Notes under the pieces: generated by a model
What the model was told of the DNA's origin: nothing
Databases searched by the model: none
What the model saw: the letters and a program-made list of their open reading frames with translations, nothing else
Origin: Scilla litardierei
Taxonomy: Eukaryota > Streptophyta > Magnoliopsida > Asparagales > Asparagaceae
Direction: 5' to 3'
Length of the DNA: 64,000 bases
NCBI GenBank assembly: GCA_030789695.1
Contig: CM061136.1
Location: 135,854,448-135,918,447, forward strand
Position numbers and translations under genes: made by a program
Shown: positions 23,086-35,547 of the stretch, piece after piece
Numbering within the stretch: position 1 is the first letter of the stretch
Layout of the letters: each line of letters opens with the position of its first letter

Positions 23086-23305
23086 TCATCTTCGAGATGA
23101 TTAACAATAGTTCATCTTCAGGATGATTAATGTCATCTTCAGGATGATAATTCATTTCCAGGATAATAGTTCATCTTCAGGATGATAGTTCATCTTCAGG
23201 ATGATTAATGTCATCTTCAGGATGATAATTCATCTTCAGGATGATTAATGTCATCTTCAAGATGATAGTTCATCTTCATGATGATATTTCATCTTCAGGA
23301 TGATT
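23086..23305. repeat. Minisatellite of ATCTTCAGGAT units
   Basis: About eleven copies of TCATC-TTCAG-GATGA or close variants (loops TTCGA, TTCAA and TTCAT also occur) follow each other at 14-30-bp spacing. Each unit is one of the hairpins described for the element, so this looks like local amplification of a single hairpin. It is not a CRISPR array: there are no regular spacers. Confidence 0.9.
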
Positions 23306-26300
23306 GTATTCTGTAAGCAAAGAATTTATGCCTAGCTTGGACTTTCATATCATATCATATCTGATAGATAGGCTTTAACAGATATTTCGGTATTTTCTCT
23401 TCAGGAGATCCGATAATATTTTGAGTTATTAAAATAATCTCAATTCTTTTAATTTTCTCTCTTAAAAACAATACTATTTTTAAGAGGTGCAAACAACAAC
23501 CTTTTAGTTTGAGTCCTTTAAGGATCTCTGTCTAGGTTGTCTTTCCTTTAATCATATTATTAATATATGTCCCAAAAAAAGGAAAGTAAAGAGAAAATTT
23601 TAATACATGCATTTGAAGAAATTTTATATATGTAATGTTGTCACATCCAATAGCAACATCAACCAAAAATTTCCTCCTTTTGCCATTCGTTGGGTTACGC
23701 CTTGACATAAACCAGTCGATGCATCAGATTCATCTTGTAAGTGAGTTCAGCTCATCTTACTTGATTACTTCTTGGTTTAAGCGATTTATACCTCTAAAGC
23801 TATAGCAAATTAAAATGCTTATAGCTAACGATTTTATTTTAATTCTCCTACAATACTCAGTTATCCACAGGATTTGATATCATTTTTGATATCAGGACTT
23901 CAGGTCCGTACACCCCATATTTCATAAGTGAATCCAGCTCACCTTATTATTGCCTCATTCCACATTATTATAATTTGGCCAAATCTCTATGTTTGCTTCA
24001 GGCAAAGCAGAGTTGTGGAAACGATATTTTATATTTAACTATCAAAATGAAATATGAGAGAATTTGTCGACAAAATGTGTTCTTTCTTGTCCAAAACTCA
24101 CCCCGTACGTACTATAAACATTTGATTTCTCCCAAATGTGTCTCCTTCACGACGCGTTAAAGAAGTGAAGGTTCTGGGACGAGTAAAGAATATGTACAGA
24201 TCCAGAATGGGTCCTTATCAACCAAGTTGCAATAAGGTTATGGATTTGAGCTCACTTTCATGTGGTGGTATTGCTTTTTCGGTCTCCAGGAGTAGATTTC
24301 TCTTTTTGGAGCCTAGTGGTATGTCCTCTCATCTCTTAAGGACATCCACTTCTGCTACTGGTGGATTGCATCCATTATATTTGGTATGTCAATCCTAGCT
24401 GGATTTTTAGTAGCAGGGATGTGAAAGTTTTGACAATATTTAAATTGTCAGTCTGATTATAATCAAATCATATGTATTTACTTTTTAAATGGTCAATTTG
24501 AGCTTTAGGCTCATAGATGAGTTGAACCAAATAGGGAATTGAAAGATCTCCAGGATCATCATCAATACACAATCTATAAGATGTGTACTAATGCCTTACT
24601 CATACGAGATTTATTCATTAAAGTTGGTTAGTCCTGATGAATGTGTTCTCTTTATGGCATCATGACGGTTTATGTAGTGTTGCTTCAGGAACACATACAT
24701 AGCGTTACAGACGTGCCATCTTTAAGATGTGCTCTAAACCCATTCTTAGAAAATATTTATATGGAGTTGACCAGACTCATATAAAAAGGTTCTAATGGTG
24801 TGTTTAGCTGAGTGTACGCAACCACTGTTGCTAATTATTTATGATTTCCCATTTTTATCCAATGTTACCACCATTTTAAAAAAATGTGGTTGGATAATGA
24901 CCATTTTTAGAGGATATTTTGATCAGTACACAAAAGGTACATCATCAGTCATATTAAGGGAGTGGACAAAACCTAATTATATCCCTTAAATACTCTCAAG
25001 AGACCTAAAGGTCTTCATTATCTTTAATGATGATAGTATATCATCTTAAATTCGTTTGAGGAAGTGTGGAGAGTCAATGTCCATGTGAATGGAGATGATC
25101 TCATAATCAATTTTTCCCTTTTGAATGGGACGATGAAAGTTTCACCCTTTTTGAAGAATCTTCGGGTTCTTTTGGTTGATGATGTCTTGCATCATCAATC
25201 CAGGGTGATATCGATCCAAAGTTGGTCGATTCTGGACACTTCAGGTGTTCTAATTTTTCCTCTTTTTGAATTTATTTTGGGACAAAGCTTCAGGCTTTAT
25301 TTATTTTGAGAGTAATAGGCATCCTCTTTTTAGAGTATTCGGGCTTAAAAAGTCCTGAATTTAAAAAAACAGAAATCACAGAAAAGATTTTCTAAATGAC
25401 TTATACAGTAAAATACTATTTAAAAGTATATGTAAACACTTAAAATCACTAAGAAATATGTTATGACAACAGATTAAAAATTGTGTTTATAAAATTTATT
25501 TGACCTCTAGGAGTGGCTAATTATACAATAAGTAGGTCGACTTTCGTCAGTTTAGACTAGCAATGTATATATATTTCAATGGCGTAAACTAATTACTTTT
25601 CATATTGCAAAAGCATTATGAGTACTTATCAGATCTTCTGGTTCTGATCTTAGTTTGCCATTTCATACTCCATATCGAGTAATATTTTCCCTTATTTTTT
25701 ATTTCAGGTCATGTTTGATCCTGAACTTCCATTGATTTCAATATTCCTTATTTATAAAGGACAATGAAAATTAGTCTTGCTAAGGAGACATAAGCAGGGA
25801 TTTGAGCAAATTATTTTATACTTCCACTTTTCTAATTAATTAGAGACTTTTAAAAGTCTATTTGAATACCCGAGTATGGCATCAGGCCATTTTCTTGAGG
25901 CGTTCAAATTTTATGTGGATAGTTAATCATGCTCAAAAGGGGAACAAGTACGCGGGTGCATAATATATTTCTCACTTATTTATTAAGCCACGACTTCAGG
26001 CATATACTTATATTCAAGGCTAGATAAAAAAATCTTTCCTTGTAAAAATAAAGGAGAGTACTCTTTTAAAGAGTTTAGCGGTGTTATGGAAAACTTCTGG
26101 TGTCCATATTTGATTATATAGATCATAGATCTTATATATCTATTTACCGCAAAGTGTGCATCTTTTATAAAGATAGCAGTCATAATTTTCGCATAAACCA
26201 TCGTATTTGTTTTGTTTTGACATTTAATATGATTTGAACTTCAGGTTCAATTTTCATCAAAGTTATGATATTTGAACTTGTTGAAATATTATTTAATCTG

Positions 26301-26820
26301 TTTGTGCCTTAATATTTAATCTTAGTATGAGTATTAACATGAAAAACAGTTATATAAGAAAATAGACTAAGTATTAACATGCAAACAAAATATTAAATCA
26401 ATTGTGCATTAATCTAGTTATTCATAAGATGTCGTAGATTTTTAGGACGCATACCCAAAAATTTCATGGGAATTTAACCCCAAAAAGGAAAATTTCATGG
26501 GTACGTGACAACGGCGGAGGCTTCTGGCCATCCGCGGTATGCGCCGTGTCCGTTAGATTATGTTTAGAAAAGTTTAAACTGAACAACATGTCATTCATCG
26601 TTAACGACAAATAACATTTTATCCCCAAAATACTAATATTTATTTTAACCCCCTCACAATTACTTTCCTGATGTTTCAGGAATTTTCCAGAATTTTTCCC
26701 AAATTTTTAGGATTTTCTGGACTTTTCTGGGATTTATTCGGTAATTTCTGAATTTAATATATATTAAAAATATATCGTTCATAAAGATTTCAGAAATTAA
26801 TTAAAATAATATTAGGCCAG

Positions 26821-27360
26821 CGGGCTTTGGGCCCGTTAAGCATGTTTCTTCTTTATTTATGTATATTTTTACACTTTTGTGGGCTGCAGGCCCAACAAAA
26901 TAAGAGGAAAATAAATTAATTTATGTCTGCGGGCTTCAGGCCCGTTAGGATACTTGTTTATTGATTTTCAAGAAAATCTATGGGCTAAGCCCACTAAACA
27001 AGTTAAAATTAATTTAAATTTTAATTATATTTCCGTGTGGGCTTCAGGCCCTTCAAGAAAATGGGGGAAACAATTTTAATATTATTACATTTGTATTTAT
27101 TTGATGGGCTCAGGCCCATTGGGGGTTCTAACATAATATTAATCAACTAATCTGATTTTTTTCTTTATTGGGCTGCTAGCCCGATAAAAGCCCCATGAGT
27201 GTAAAAAACCAGAGAATTATTTTTGTTTGGGCTTCAGGCCCAAAACAATTAAATTCCAGATTTATTTTATTTTTATTTATTTTTATTTTTAGTTGGGATT
27301 TTAGCCCAATAACCCAAAATGGGCTTCCCCTAACCCTAACCCTAATATTGGGTTAGGGTT
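26821..27360 (-). promoter_or_regulatory. Cluster of GGGCC/TGGGCY motifs next to a telo-box-like hairpin
   Basis: Eight GGGC...GCCC hairpins (26821-27188, 27226-27244) contain TGGGCY/GGCCCA, the plant site II motif bound by TCP factors. Next to them at 27332-27360 is a perfect 11-bp inverted repeat of AACCCTAACCC with loop TAATATT, which contains the telo-box core AACCCTAA. Site II plus telo-box is a known promoter combination in plant growth genes. Here the motifs may only be by-products of the hairpins. Confidence 0.3.
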
Positions 27361-28006
27361 TTGGGGATGGGGCAGCAGCCACCGGCGGCCGACAGCCGCC
27401 AGCCGCCGGCAGGTGCGGCAGGGGGCCGCGCCTGCGGGGCGCGGCCGCCGCACAAGGTGGCACGGTCGCCACCGCGCCCGGAGGCACAACAGCCTTTTTT
27501 TCTTCTTTCCTGTCGGATTTTGCGCCGGATCTGTCTGATCTTTGGCGGGGAGGGGCTATCGGCTTCTGGCCGTTCATGGGTTTATCAGATTTTGATTTTT
27601 AAATTATGGGACATCATGAAGAAGATTTTGCACAAAATGATTTAATAAAATCTACTAAATAACAGATAGATTACATAAAAATTAAAATTTTAATCAGTTT
27701 TGCAAACAAACAATTAAGTTTTTGACCTAATAAGTTAGATCCTATGCGTAAACAAGCATCTATTTTAATCTAGATCACATAAAAAATTGAATTTTTAATA
27801 TGTTATCAGATCTAGAAAAACATTTAGGCTTACCCACTAAATCTATCCACCAGATCTAGCGAAGTTTGATGAGGTATGCCCCGAGAAGGAACTCTGCATC
27901 GTCTGGCAAAGCTTTGCGTCGCGAAAAAAATTGACAGAGCGTTTGTCGGGCGCCTCTCTCTCACGAGCCGTCGCTTTTTCCATCGAGCGTGATCGTGCTG
28001 ATAACG
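27361..28006 (-). other. Leader region of the short-LTR element, no gene recognised
   Basis: It includes a GC-rich block (27368-27500) that also folds into 5- or 6-nt-loop hairpins, then AT-rich sequence up to the primer-site candidate at 27988-28006. A 74-codon frame on minus (27577-27353) is Pro/Arg/Ala-rich and has no recognisable domain. Confidence 0.4.
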
Positions 28007-28134
28007 TGTTGTGAAGTAAAAACAGATTTGGAGAAGGTTGAGGCTAGGAACCCCTAGCCCCCTTTATATAGTATTCACATTGGTTACTCATGTGGGTGGA
28101 TACCCAATAGGCCCAATGGGTCCTATTCATAAAA
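28007..28134 (-). repeat. Short-LTR element, 5' LTR
   Basis: 128-bp partner of 21925-22052. Its outer end has decayed from GTAACA to ATAAAA on plus, but the AGATA duplication beside it is intact. Confidence 0.85.
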
Positions 28135-29623
28135 AGATATGATTATTATTATTAGGGGATTATAATTACAGATAGGAGTAGTTTGAGATGACGTAAGGTG
28201 TAGTTGTATTGATAGATAAAATGATGTGTTCAAGAATTATATTTCACATTTGGATATACCCATACATAATGGCTTCAATAGGATTCCATACTATGAGTGG
28301 TACACAGGAAGACGAGTACATTACGGATTTGGAAATCATATTAGTAGCAGCTGAGTGTAACTTTGTAGATATTACATGATTTATGATGACGATGATGATT
28401 AGTAGAGTATGTAAAGTAACAAGACTTCATCGTACGGATAGGGTGATGGAGACGTTGGAAATGATATGATATGTTGATACGAATGGATAGTTGCGTAAAT
28501 TGATCTAAGTTGCTTAGGATAAGATACAATAAGAAATGATGAGATATGATTTAATAGTTTGTTAATTAAGGTGTTTAAACTTATGAGTTGTCACGATGAA
28601 GAATGAGTTGGGAGCATGGTAAATGTTGATGGTAGATGGTGATGTATACTAGGCGCATTGGTACCTATTGTCATATATCAGTAATTGGTATAGCATCGTT
28701 TTACCAATTGCTTGAGATAAGAATAAGGTTGGAGTTAGATGATGTCACAATTATAGTACTACAAGTTAGGTTATACAGTAAGCAAGGGATGATACATTAC
28801 AGATGAGACAACCTATGAGAATGTACAGTCTTTGGAGAACTTGGGTATAGAGGATATCAAAGGCCCCCAAGAAGATGTTACTGTCTTTAATAGAAATGAT
28901 GAGCGAAGGAGTGAGGAGATTTGTAAGAAGTACTGGTTGAGGATAATTGGTATTTCCCTTTCGAGGTTGCCTTGTTTAAAGTATTAATTGTTTAAGGCAA
29001 GAATTATGAGATAGAAATCAAAAATAAAGGGAAAGTATTGGACCTATATTTAAGTTCAGGATATGCTAATAGTGGTAACATTATTACGTGACGAGACGAG
29101 AAGTAATGATTTATTTTAAGAACACTTGTTTGAGGTTATGGGTTTAACAACCAGTGTGTTAGAATATTGGGGTTGCAGTTGTGAGTATATATATATATAT
29201 ATATTATTTTCTCACCCTTGTCCCTGCACATCGCTGGTAGCCGTCGCTAGCTATTTTGCTTGCCTATTGACGACTAAGGCCATTGTTGTACGTAGCCACC
29301 CAACCCCCAAATTCCTATTTTCAAAAAAAAACTTCACTTAATAAAATTAGCCTTAATTTCCCCTAATCAAATTCATTAAGAACAAATGTTTCCTTTTTAT
29401 CAAACCCTAAACCAAACGTGACCAGCAGCCAGTGCAGACTCTTGACATGCATCAGAAGACACTCCGGAACAAGACTGTCGATCTTGTTAGAGTAGTGACA
29501 CGACTCGCCAGGAGAGTCTAGCTGAGAGAGGGAAGATGAGATACAAGTGCGTTATCCATACTTGTTTCTTGCTCATTAGTTGATAGGAATTCCTAGGACG
29601 AAATTTTTTTAAGGTGGGTAGAA
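28135..29623 (+). pseudogene. Chromovirus internal region, right part, with integrase C-terminal remnant
   Basis: About 1.5 kb, mostly unrecognisable. At 29526-29568 it reads EREDEIQVRYPYLF, the hallmark end of chromovirus integrase (usually preceded by TW); here the Trp codon position is TGA. Downstream FLGRNFFKVGRM merges into the polypurine tract AAGGTGGGTAGAA, the usual arrangement at the 3' end of Tekay/Del-type elements. Decay is heavy. Confidence 0.65.
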
Positions 29624-32600
29624 TGTAACGGCCTGTATTTTTAGACGTATTTTAGATCATGCATACCAGTATTTTATTTATGTCGTCCGGATAATATTTT
29701 TCGTCCGTATGTTATCTGCTACGAGTCGACGCGAGCGCGTCTCTGTTTTTTTGTTTTTACCGTATCATCATTAATTAACCATCAAGTTTAACTAAAAACT
29801 TTAACTTAATTATCTTACTAATTTCACTTTACTAATCACTTCTAAAAGTTACTAAACACTTTAATTCATTTATTTTACTAATTACATTTAATTTTACTTA
29901 ATTACTTAATTACCTTAATCCTTTAATCTCCTAGCTTAATACAACTTATCTTTCACATTTTTTTATAATAGGGTTAGAGGAGAGAAACAGGTTTCGTATA
30001 TCAGGTTCCTCCCCCACAAGATTAGTCAAGTTTACATTAAATTCACATCCTAATCCTGCCTAACCTATTTGACTAAAAATTCAATGTTTGCTCAACATTC
30101 AGACACAGCTCTCATATTTGATGGGGCAGATTCCTTCCCTTTGCTGATTAATCAAAGCAAACACGTTTCTTCAATCGTTAGTCAAAAAATGTATTAAATT
30201 GGAAACCTAATCTGATTAAACATGTCCCCTGCTAAATCCCCTTAAGAACAATCAATGTCTTCTCCCTGCAAAACCATTCTGCAAAACCCAAACAATTCTT
30301 CCCAAAATCAGTTCACCAATCCCAAATCAAACAACTTCATCAAACCCAAATCCACCAACAAATCAGCCCCTCAAAACAAAACACACTCAAAATTGAAATC
30401 AGAGTTTCAAATTGAGAACTCAGATCTGATACAAAACAAACTTCAGATCAACCAATTTCAAAATCAAACCCTCTTCAGATCTTTCATACCCTTCCTTCCA
30501 TCCTCCTCTTCTTCTCCGCCTGGAGTTCCAGCGCGCCGCCGTGCTCCTTGCATGCCATCCTAGCTCCTTGCACATGCGTTAACGCTGGAGAGCACCGCAG
30601 CCTGCACGCGCACTGTGCTGCTGGAGGCCGCCGTCCTGTAGCACCGGAGACTGCCCCCGGAGCGCCGCCGTTCCCTCCCCGCGTGCGTGTGCGTGAGTGC
30701 CCCCTTTCTCTCCTTGAGTGCGTGACTTTCTCCTCTTACTACAAATCAAAAGCAAAGATAGAGATGAGACAGTAAGTGACAACAAGAAAGTTTTAAAAAG
30801 AGAGTTAATGGAGAGAGAGAAGTGAGTGATATATATTAATATATGTTAGGATATTATTGTATGTAGGAGTAGGTGTAAGTGGGTGTGAGTATTAAATATA
30901 ATGTTAACCTTATATTAACCTTGTAATTCCCTAGTATTAGGTTAGTATTAAAAGGTTATTAGTGATAGATTTATATGTTAAGTTGTTAGTGTTATTTAAC
31001 TTCAGCATGTTAATAATTGTTAAAAAATTGTTAGGGTAATAATATTAGTGTAAAATCAGGCTTACCATGTTTATAAAAGAATGTTATAATACAATATAAA
31101 CATCACCCTAGCCAGAGAACCCAATAAAATCAAACGAACCCAATTCAGGGATTAACTTGATATTTTGATTATCTTGCAATGAATCTAATTCAGTGATATG
31201 TTTAACCAAAATAGAGAACCGGACATGCCAATACGTAGTACCCGTCAAGACGAATCCAACGGCACCAAAATCGCTGAAATCAGGCAAGTGTACAATTTAT
31301 AGTGAATTTTTGAAGATAGATGTTCATTTGGACGTTTGCATGAAAAGTTGTGTAACTCAAAATCTACAAGTAAAATGACGCATGAAATTACTACCATGAC
31401 ATCCATGATTAAAAATGTGACCCAACGGCATATAACTTGACATATCTTAGTTTAGAACAATAGCAAAGAAAATTACTTTCCGTGACATATTTGTTAAATT
31501 CTTATATTCAACTCTTTTGTTAAATTATTGTAAATGTTGCTCGAAACTCTCATAATCATGGAAAATGTTGTATAAAAATAAATGATGATATGATTTAATT
31601 GCTTCATGTCTTGGAATAATTAACAAATGTGTGACATCGTGAAATCGTGCGCCTCGAAGGCGAAATCGTGACTTTCGTGATGTCATGTGAGTTGACAAAT
31701 TCGTGCTTGTAATATGGCTACTCCGTCGGTCATGTGTGAATAGTCTGGCTCGTGTTCAAGTAGGGTCACATATGACTAGTCTGGCTCGTGTTCCAGTATA
31801 TGTCGGTTTAGCGCCTGGCTCGTGTCCAGCACAATATTCTTGGGTGGGGTTAGGGTTGAGCGGCCACTAGGCGTATGAAAGGGTATTCTCTTCAAGGGCA
31901 CCACCCGCATGCGGTGGGTTAGCGCCAATCACGAAAGGGCTCCGTGAGAAGGACGACTCACTCATTATGACCTAAAGGCGTGAACCCTATGCAGTATAGA
32001 AAGCATTGCATTGTAATTGTAATAATCATTGTCACTTGCTCGCACATTAGGATTGCCATGTTTATATTGCTTACTTTTAATTCGTTATAACTGCCATGTC
32101 ATAACTGATCACTTTACTTTTGCTTAGAACTGCATGATAAGAGTATTTTACTTTGTTTCACTTTATAATCTGCATGTTTAAACTTTTTGTTGTTATCTCG
32201 TTTAATTTATAAATGCCTCTTAAATTCAGTATAATTTTATATACCTTGCCGTAGGTTCTAACATCTACTTGCAGACCCTTGCTGACATACATTTATGTTT
32301 ATGGATGTATATCAGATCCCGAGCTATAGCACCAATAGGACTAGTTGAGATAGCTGAACCAGTGGACCAAGAGTTGTTGATTAGTGAACCACCATTGTAC
32401 TTCTTTTCATTTGTTGTATAGGTCATAAGACATACTCTTCTTTTCTCCATTTGTTGTGACTCCGTTAACGTTTGAGATTGTAATAATATTTTACTTATTT
32501 CTGTTGTTTTTGAGTAATGCAAGCAATGACATGCGGTTTTTCACACAGACGCTCATTGTGTGAAGTCAAGGAGGAAAGAACAACAAAAGTACCCCCTCCT

Positions 32601-32663
32601 TACTTGCACATGCGGGCCTACCGCGTCCTCGCCCCTAAGCTTAATGGGAAGCGGGGCGTGACA
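29624..32663 (+). repeat. Chromovirus 3' LTR
   Basis: 3,040 bp, aligned over its whole length with 17176-20165, sharing the GC-rich block (30530-30690) and the end GGGCGTGACA. It carries an extra segment of about 50 bp near 30922-30970. Frequent substitutions against the partner point to an older insertion than the Athila-like element. Confidence 0.88.
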
Positions 32664-33969
32664 AAAATATTTATCTATTATTACTATTCATAGTGATCAT
32701 AGTGGAGAATTTGAAAATGAATTATTTACAAAATTTTATAATATACATGGCATAACACATAAATTTTCTTTTCCTAGAGCCACACCACAAAATAGTGTAG
32801 TTAAAAGGAAAAATAGAACTTTACAAGAATGTGCTAAAACCATGTTATGTGATAGTTCTTTACCAAAATATTTTTGGGCAGAAGCCGTTGCTACTGCATG
32901 TTATGTTTTGAATAAGATTCTGGTAAGACCACAACTTAATAAAACTTTTTTTGAATTTTTTTATGATCGTATTCCACGTGTATCGTATTTTAAAGTTTTT
33001 GGTTGTAAATGTTTTATTCTTAGTACTAAGGATTCATTACATAAGTTTGATTCTAAATCAGATGAATGTATTTTTGTAGGATATTCTACACGGCATATAG
33101 GATTTATAATAAAAGAACCTTATGTATTGAGGAATCTCTTCATGTAAGTTTTGATGATAATTATACACCCCTCACACTTATTGATGAAGATGATTCAATA
33201 CCCATCACTAGTTCATTAGAGAAAACTAAGTTAGATGAAAATAATGATAATGATTCTACTAATTCCATTCCCGAACCAATTCCTGATAATACAAGTCTTC
33301 CTAAAGCATTTGTTGAAGTTCCTAATCATCCACATGATTTGATTATTGGAGATATTTCTGATAGAGTTAGAACTAGATCAAAATTGAACAAATGACTCAT
33401 TGTGCATTTATATGATCCTTCGAACCTAAGAATGCTAATGAAGCATGTTAAATAGTTCATGGATTATAGCAATGCAGGAAGAACTTAATCAATTCAAAAG
33501 GAATGATGGATGAGAATTAGTACCAAGACCTTCAGATCATCATGTTATAGGAACTAAATGTGCATTTAAGATTAAGTTAGATGAATCTGGTCAGGTAGTT
33601 AGAAATAAGGCTAGATTAGTTGCATAATGATATAATCAAGAAGAAGGTATAGATTATGATGAAACCTATGCACCTGTTGCAAGATAAGAATCTATTAGAA
33701 TGTTACTAGCATATGCATATTTTAAGGATTTTAAATTATATCAAATGGATGTTAAGAGCGCATTTTTTGAATGGTATAATAAAGGACGAAGTCTATGTAG
33801 AACAACCACCTAGATTTCAATATGAAAGTTTGGATAATCAAGTTTTCAAATTGAAGAAAGCTTTATATGGATTAAAACAAGCACCACATGCTTGGTATGA
33901 AAGGTCAAAGAATTTTCTGTTAAAATCTGGTTATTCTATTGGAAAGATAGATTCTACCTTATTTACTAA
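32664..33969 (+). pseudogene. C1 integrase C-terminus and RT N-terminus
   Basis: It begins inside the integrase core with SDHSGEFENELF, so the second catalytic Asp is kept. Then comes PQNSVVKRKNRTL, where the third catalytic residue Glu has become Lys. It continues with SLPKYFWAEAVATACYVLNK and FGCKCFI. A frameshift near 33080 moves to a frame with the acidic linker TLIDEDDSIP. RT starts near 33475 (MQEELNQFKRND) and has stops, including two at LVA. It keeps LYQMDVKSA and ALYGLKQAPHAWYER, and ends at STLFT, cut by the Athila-like insertion. Confidence 0.88.
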
Positions 33970-35547
33970 TGACCGGCGCCCCGCTTGCGTCGCGGCGGCG
34001 CGGTGTCGTTTACCGCAAGTTTCACGGTTAGTGTAGGGTGCGGGAATATCGAACTCAGGGAGGCGAGGTTGTGCTTGGGTCAGGTAGGACCTGAATCACC
34101 CCAAGGGGCGAGCTAGCCCGAATCGGTAGATGGTTGTCACGAAAGGAAATAAAAGCGTATGAACAAATAGAAAGTAAACCCGGGACTTTGGTTTCCAACC
34201 CGACGAGAGACTCTCGCCGATACGGCCTACGGGTATGGATAGCGATCGGGATTAGGGTCTAATGGTGAGACGTTGCCTCTGAAAGTGGTACCGGCGTCCC
34301 ATGGGCCCGATATTCCGGTCGGTGCCCAGGATGATACACCGGACTTCCCGGATTCGATCAGTGGGCACTCCCGTGTCCATTAACACTGATCGATCCCGGG
34401 AGCACTAAGTCCGCAACGATATCTCCCAACGTCTCATCCTGCCGCTCCCGCGTGCTAGGATTTGGCGTCTACGCTAAGGGCGTGAGCTATGGCTAGGGAG
34501 TCAACCGCCAAGTTTATTCCCCCTTGGCCCGACGGTCAAAGGCGGTCTTTTTCCCACCAATGACAATGAAACACCCCGTGTAACCGTTAGATTCCTACTC
34601 CCTATCGATTTCCTAACCCTATGGATGCATCGGGAAGAGCCCCCGAAGGGGTTTCCACCAAAATCCCAGATTTGGGAACTACTCACAAAAATTCATGAAA
34701 AAGCAATCTAAATGAAATTTAACCGTTGAAATCATAATCGGACAATTGCAATGCGGAAGTAATAGAGTAATAAAGGCAATACTAAAATTTTAGAAAGATC
34801 TGAAAACTTACTAAAGAGTAACAATTACAGCCGTCACAAGGAAATAAAACAGTAGAAAAACAGCAACTCCCGTTTCTGGAACCCTAGGGGCTATATATAT
34901 AGAACTTCGAATCAACCGATCGGTTGACAAGTCAACCGATCGGTTGACAAGTCAACCGATCGGTTGATCCGTTACAGATAAATCACAGAAAACAGCGAGT
35001 TTTCACCCGACCTCACGAACCGATCGGGTGAGTTCTTGAGCGATCGGTTGGATCTTGGAGCAGTCGGGTGAACCGGTCGGTTCGACGCCCGTGTCTTCAG
35101 CTCTTTTTCCCCAGCTACAGATGAACCGATCGGGTGAGAGTCACCTGATCGGTTGGAATTCCGCTCGAAAAAACAGAGAACAGCCGCCCGCAGAACCGGT
35201 CTGTGAACCGGTCGGGTGACTTCTTTGTGAGCTGCGGTAGAGACCGGGTGGTGCACGCGTGCATCACCCGATCGGTTGAAGATGACCAACCGACCGGGTG
35301 AGGGGCTGAAAGATGAATTCTTCGACGTTTGACCCCCTGGATCACGCGTGACTTCTCCCGTTGCTCCGGGGACTTGGGATATCATCATTAAACGTCCCCT
35401 ACGTGGTCGAACTCCTGCAATCATGGACAAACAAAGAAAAGTGAAAGAAAACGGGAAAATATACGAAAACGAATAAGAGACGGCGGAAAAACACGGAGAA
35501 ACACAAAAGAAAACGTGCGTGAATATATGAAATATAAACGCACGTCA
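33970..35547 (-). repeat. Athila-like element 3' LTR
   Basis: Plus borders are TGACCGGCG and GCACGTCA. It has three copies of a 20-bp unit containing GTCAACCGATCGGTTGAC near 34912-34968, where the other LTR has two. Frames inside are shadows and none encodes a recognisable product. Confidence 0.93.

Larger units (their letters stand above)
22389..27446 (-). repeat. Series of hairpins with a conserved 5-nt loop (TTCAG) and changing stems
   Basis: Plus-strand examples, stem-loop-stem: TCTC-TTCAG-GAGA 23396; TGAG-TTCAG-CTCA 23742; GGAC-TTCAG-GTCC 23895; TTTGC-TTCAG-GCAAA 23992; ACAC-TTCAG-GTGT 25236; AAAGC-TTCAG-GCTTT 25284; TTGAAC-TTCAG-GTTCAA 26234; CGGGC-TTCAG-GCCCG 26930; GGGC-TTCAG-GCCC 27039; TTTGGGC-TTCAG-GCCCAAA 27226. 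Related loops are TTTAG (24499), TCCAG (24545), ATCAG (25876), TGCAG (26880), TGCTA (27164), CGACA (27384) and TGCGG (27424, 9-bp stem). At 25176 a 9-bp stem TTGATGATG has loop TCTTG. On the element's sense strand the main loop reads CTGAA. Confidence 0.85.
21925..28134 (-). mobile_element. Non-coding LTR retroelement with 128-bp LTRs, minus strand
   Basis: Two 128-bp direct repeats (21925-22052 and 28007-28134) are about 93% identical by eye. They are flanked by the duplication AGATA (21920-21924 and 28135-28139). Read on minus, the LTR runs from TGTTACGAATAAG to CTTCACAACA. A polypurine tract GATAAGGGGAAG (22064-22053) abuts the 3' LTR, and a primer-site candidate CGTTATCAGCACG abuts the 5' LTR. 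The 5.95-kb interior has no frame with recognisable coding, so the element is non-autonomous. Very short LTRs recall TRIMs, but the interior is far longer than a TRIM's. The interior is dominated by small hairpins. Confidence 0.82.
17176..32663 (+). mobile_element. Ty3/gypsy chromovirus-like element (Tekay/Del type), coding decayed
   Basis: Two direct repeats of about 3 kb (17176-20165 and 29624-32663) start TGTAACGGCCTG and end TGACA. They flank 9.46 kb, of which 6.2 kb is a later insertion. Just before the second LTR lies AAGGTGGGTAGAA, a polypurine tract, and before that an integrase C-terminal remnant. Insertion is into the C1 integrase at a run of A; the duplication is 4 or 5 A residues depending on the assigned end. 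No intact gag or pol frame remains. Confidence 0.85.

Noticed and set aside
23086..23305. CRISPR-like array
   Set aside because: The repeats are 15-bp hairpins with 0-15-bp irregular gaps and no spacers, no cas genes, and the setting is a plant retroelement.
27332..27360. Interstitial telomere repeat
   Set aside because: Only three plant-like CCCTAA units in inverted layout. Better explained as a hairpin or telo-box than as telomere sequence.
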